The notes beneath the pieces are model-generated. The model did not search any database. It saw nothing but the letters and a program-made list of their open reading frames with translations, and was not told the DNA's origin. The translations under genes were made by a program, and so were the position numbers. A DNA stretch of 64,000 nucleotides, from contig NZ_BMYK01000014.1 of NCBI RefSeq assembly GCF_014652235.1, forward strand, positions 82,569 through 146,568. Direction: 5' to 3'. The DNA is from Pseudorhodoferax aquiterrae (GTDB taxonomy: Bacteria > Pseudomonadota > Gammaproteobacteria > Burkholderiales > Burkholderiaceae_C). This document shows positions 61,076-64,000 of this stretch, one piece after another; the stretch's first letter is position 1, and every line of letters begins with the position of its first letter.

Positions 61076-62976
61076 ACACATATTCCACCGAGGTGGTCAA
61101 CGGAGGGGCTGCAAGACCACGTGCGCGGTGGCCTGAGGCTCTTGTGGAGAAAGTCTCCGGAGCCATCAAAGGGCGAAAGGCGTTTCCACCGGAAATCGAG
61201 AAAATTCGTGTGTCGTTTGAGGGAAGGGACATTGAACTATTCGATCTTCGTGACGCGCCGCTCGCAGGACGAGACTTCACGAACGGCGACCTTAGTTACA
61301 CCGCGCTCGACGGTGCCGACCTTTCTGGATGCAACTTCACTGGAGCTTGGCTGCAGTATTGCCGATTGAACGGTGCATCTCTCAACGAAACGGTTTTTTA
61401 TCAAAGCCAAGCTTCGCCGGTGGATGCCCGAAAAGCTGATTTCCGCGGATCGCGGCTATCAAAAAGCTTTTTCATGTACTCCGATTTTTCCTGCGCTGTG
61501 CTCGACCGTTGCAAACTTGATGGAAACTTCTTTGAAGGCGCGTGTTTGACGAGCGCGTCCTTTAACGGAGCCTTCGGAGCAGACTACGATGCTGTTAAAT
61601 CACAGTCCTTGACTGGGGATAGGCTTGTACCCGAGCCTGCGGGACGGCCCAGCTCGGCTGCGTTTTTTCAAATCCTATCGGATTGGATCGATGGCGAAAA
61701 GCAACGCGGAGCACCCATCGGCTACACCGATTGCGCCCTGACGATCAAACTTGGCCGGGCCGTCTTGACACGCAACGAAGACATCGCGGCGAGTTCGATC
61801 CAAGAGCACATTGAGGTGTCCGCTTATCCTCTGGCGATGTGGCTGGCCAAGTCATGGTGGCGACTTGTTTGGGAGCCGCTGCCCAAACTGTTCAATGCCC
61901 AGCCGCCTCAGGGGTGGCGAAATAGCCATGAGATGGTCGCAGCCGGCGAAGGTTTTCTTTGGCCGCAGGTGGTTTTCGCTTCCGACACCGAAACGATGCA
62001 GATCTCAGCCAGCGCGGAGGAAGATGACATCGACCGGCCCATTCGATTCCTGACAAGGGCCAGACAGTCTCTTCGCTTGGGTTCGTTTGAATCAAGCCTG
62101 GACTCCTTCGTTTCGAACGTCTTGAACCGACTGGAGGGCCGAGCACATCGCGGAACTGATCTGAGGACGCTTTGGGACTCTGTCGTAGGCGAACGGCACG
62201 ACCCGATTGCCACGCGGTATCGAAAGATGGAAGCGGCTATGGGTTACGACGTGAGAGAAGCGCCGCGCGATTTCATCGAAGAAGTTCTCAATTTTCGCGA
62301 GAGCATTGGCAGCGACGCGTTGGCCGAGCTGGCGCCTTTGTACGGGCGCTTCGGAGGCGGCGAGTCGCTAGCCCATCTCGCTCAACTGCGAGAGGCGCCA
62401 GGCCTTCTAGGAAAGCCGAATCTGCCTCGGTTGACTTCGAAGGCCGTCGGAGCGGACGATCGTCCCTGGGTCCGTGCAGTCGCCGCTGCACAGGAGCTGC
62501 GCCGCCAATCAGGGGTCGTCGCAGACAAGGTTTCCGATCGATCGCTCCTTGACCTGCTGGGCGTTCACAGTTCGCAAAGTTGGGAACCGAGCACCTCCCG
62601 CACATCATCCGTCGGTGTGCCACTGTCCCAGGGGCAGGTTCGGTTTGTCCCGCGAAAGACCCATCCTAATCCTCAGCGATTCGAGATGGCGCGGTTCTTG
62701 GGCGACTTGGTCCATACCGAAGGGCAGCATAAGTGGCTAGCTTCGACCGATCTGATAACAGCGCGTCAGAAGTTTCAACGAGCGTTCGCCGCCGAGTTTT
62801 TGTGCCCTGCAGACCGTTTGCTAAGCTTCCTCAACGGCGATCATTCAGACTCCGCGGTGGAGGACGCAGCAGTCCACTTCGCTGTTGGCGAACAAACCGT
62901 TCGATACGTCTTGGCAAACAACGGAAATCTGGGGATGGACAGTCAGTTCGGGCGGCACGCAGCGCTGTACGCTTAA
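61072..62976 (+). CDS. Pentapeptide-repeat protein with ImmA/IrrE-like C-terminal domain
   Basis: A 634-residue protein whose ATG overlaps the stop of the ADP-ribosyltransferase-like gene (ATGA); GGAG lies seven bases upstream. Residues about 56-170 are pentapeptide repeats (TNGDLSYTALDGADLSGCNF and similar), expected to form a right-handed beta-helix. The middle is not recognised. The last 100 residues resemble the end of ImmA/IrrE metallopeptidases: RFEMARFLGDLVHTEG, then TARQKFQRAFAAEFLCPADR, and a helical VEDAAVHFAVGEQTVRYVL. The zinc motif HExxH is absent at the aligned position, so protease activity is doubtful. Likely roles are antitoxin, chaperone or regulator for the upstream enzyme. 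Confidence 0.7.
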   Translation: MNTYSTEVVNGGAARPRARWPEALVEKVSGAIKGRKAFPPEIEKIRVSFEGRDIELFDLRDAPLAGRDFTNGDLSYTALDGADLSGCNFTGAWLQYCRLNGASLNETVFYQSQASPVDARKADFRGSRLSKSFFMYSDFSCAVLDRCKLDGNFFEGACLTSASFNGAFGADYDAVKSQSLTGDRLVPEPAGRPSSAAFFQILSDWIDGEKQRGAPIGYTDCALTIKLGRAVLTRNEDIAASSIQEHIEVSAYPLAMWLAKSWWRLVWEPLPKLFNAQPPQGWRNSHEMVAAGEGFLWPQVVFASDTETMQISASAEEDDIDRPIRFLTRARQSLRLGSFESSLDSFVSNVLNRLEGRAHRGTDLRTLWDSVVGERHDPIATRYRKMEAAMGYDVREAPRDFIEEVLNFRESIGSDALAELAPLYGRFGGGESLAHLAQLREAPGLLGKPNLPRLTSKAVGADDRPWVRAVAAAQELRRQSGVVADKVSDRSLLDLLGVHSSQSWEPSTSRTSSVGVPLSQGQVRFVPRKTHPNPQRFEMARFLGDLVHTEGQHKWLASTDLITARQKFQRAFAAEFLCPADRLLSFLNGDHSDSAVEDAAVHFAVGEQTVRYVLANNGNLGMDSQFGRHAALYA

Positions 62977-63366
62977 GCAACAGGGTTTGGCAACGCGAAG
63001 CTGGATCCTCCAGATGCTGTGGGTCTAAGGAGCCCGTACCTGCTCCCGACCAGGCCAGCCGCTCAGCGGCTTTCAGTTCTCGTACCGCTCTTCGATGGCC
63101 GAGCTAGGCACCAATCGGATAGCGCATCGGATGCCTTCGGTGGGGCCATCCCAGCTTCGGCGTAGCACGACCACCTTCGCCGCATCCATCGTCTGAGAGC
63201 CTGAGAGTTTTTCGATTCTGGAGCAGCAAGACGCCACCGCTGCCTGCAGTGGTGGCGAACGCCAGTGTGCAGTGAGCATACACACAGTGGTAGATGCTGT
63301 TGGCGTTGGGCGTGAAGGCCACCGATCGTGGCTGTACGGTGCTCTGCGCTGTGCGGCGCAACGCCT
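62977..63366. other. Intergenic DNA before IS remnant
   Basis: About 390 bases without a clear gene. A minus-strand frame ending at 63073 (AKVVVLRRSWDGPTEGIRCA...) has coding-like composition but lacks a credible start and family. It may be a fragment cut by the insertion sequences. Confidence 0.4.
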
Positions 63367-63756
63367 TCAGGCCAGGCCGGCTGCCGCTGCAGACGCACCA
63401 GTGCCCCAACCGATGAGTTGCGGCGCCAGCGCGGCCGTCCTCATCAGGTTGTGTGCCAGCGCATACCACCAGGCCACGCACTTGACCTTGCCCAGCCCGC
63501 GCACCGGCATGCGCAGCAAGCCGCGGTTGCGCGCTTGCGCGTTCACGCACTCGGCCGTGGCCGCCCTGTCCTTGTAGATCGCTCGGGCCGCATCGGTGCC
63601 CATGCGCTGGCGCCACTGCGCCACAGCTTCGCTGTCGCCGGCCTTGGGTTGGAACTGGCTACCCGGTGCGGGCGGATCCTCGTCGTCACCCTGTCCTTTG
63701 CCTTTGGCCGCCCTGGCATGGGGCACAGGCGCGTAGACCTCGGTTTTGTCAGCCAC
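63367..63756 (-). pseudogene. IS1182-type transposase, 3' fragment
   Basis: The reading frame encodes the C-terminal end of an IS1182-family DDE transposase: KTEVYAPVP, WRQRMGTDAARAIYKDRAA, TAECVNAQARNRGLLRMPVR, GLGKVKCVAWWYALAHNLMR. The N-terminal catalytic part is missing; the sequence is cut near 63757 where another insertion-sequence end begins. Confidence 0.75.
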
Positions 63757-63774
63757 TGAACCGCCCCGGTTTTG

Positions 63775-64000
63775 AACTGACCCCCAGAAGTTGGACGGTC
63801 ACGATGCCGCCGTTCAGGCGGTGCTTCTCAATCGGTACGCCACCGGACTGACCCCTGCAAACCGAGCTTGATGCGCTCGTGGTTGTAGTAGTGGACGTAA
63901 ATGCACGCCCGTTTCAAGCGCATCAATGCTGTCGGGCTTCTCGAGATGAAAGTACTCGGCCTTCAGGGTGCCGAAGAAGCTCTCAATTGCCGCGTTGTCG
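63775..64000 (-). pseudogene. IS3-family transposase (OrfB) 3' end, disrupted, runs off window
   Basis: Read on the minus strand from the window edge: DNAAIESFFGTLKAEYFHLE and KPDSIDALETG in one frame, then YVHYYNHERIKLGLQG in another, and SPVAYRLRSTA back in the first. These are the last conserved parts of an IS3-family integrase-type transposase, including the final catalytic Glu (IESFF). Two frame changes in the last 120 bases suggest it is inactive. The remainder is outside the window. Confidence 0.75.

Overview
The window looks like a chromosome segment of a beta-proteobacterium of the order Burkholderiales, most likely Comamonadaceae. It is strongly GC-rich with tightly packed genes. 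It carries three Bug/TctC-type solute receptors, several LysR regulators, PEP-CTERM proteins, a class II fumarase beside a class I fumarase, phenylalanine 4-monooxygenase and HPPD, all common there. The genus cannot be fixed from sequence alone.

Layout. 1-13.4 kb: IclR regulator tail, PEP-CTERM proteins, a GDSL hydrolase, a USP/acyltransferase pair, a glycine-zipper alpha/beta hydrolase, a GntP permease, a Fic protein with a palindromic operator, and a subtilisin-like exported protease. 13.4-14.3 kb: decayed DNA with a relic of the GntP permease gene. About 14.3-18.03 kb: an AT-rich island with a Kiwa anti-phage pair (kwaA-kwaB) followed by a ParA-type ATPase and a RelA/SpoT-type nucleotide synthetase. 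18-31.9 kb: LysR/PACE efflux, a LysR-sulfatase-TctC-sulfatase operon, a Pta-like acyltransferase, GAF protein, LdhA, nitroreductase, and LysR with an M20 amidohydrolase and MFS transporter. 32-42.8 kb: a tandem glycine riboswitch ahead of a DadA-type oxidase, a tannase-like lipoprotein with MarR, divergent fumC/fumA, murI, SDR, GST, phhA, tRNA-Cys and tRNA-Leu. 42.8-54.5 kb: patatin and GDPD lipoproteins, a P1 peptidase, a LexA-box gene, EamA transporter, SAF oxidoreductase, hppD, SDR and class II DAHP synthase. 54.5-60.3 kb: an inverted duplication of a CaiB-type CoA-transferase and TctC gene around about 1.9 kb of AT-richer decayed DNA. 60.5-63 kb: a coupled pair encoding a probable enterotoxin-A-like ADP-ribosyltransferase and a pentapeptide-repeat/ImmA-like protein. 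63-64 kb: remnants of two insertion sequences.

The most interesting parts are the two accessory modules. One is ParA plus RelA/SpoT directly behind Kiwa. The other is the ADP-ribosyltransferase plus pentapeptide/ImmA-like pair, which looks like a toxin-antitoxin or defence unit; I do not recognise it as a described system. A 223-bp element with terminal inverted repeats occurs twice, at 28.1 and 54.5 kb, in opposite orientation, both times starting at stop codons.

The metabolic genes are ordinary for a soil or plant-associated heterotroph: aromatic amino-acid breakdown (phhA, hppD), TCA cycle, sulfate-ester and ester hydrolysis, and uptake of organic acids through binding-protein systems whose membrane subunits lie elsewhere.
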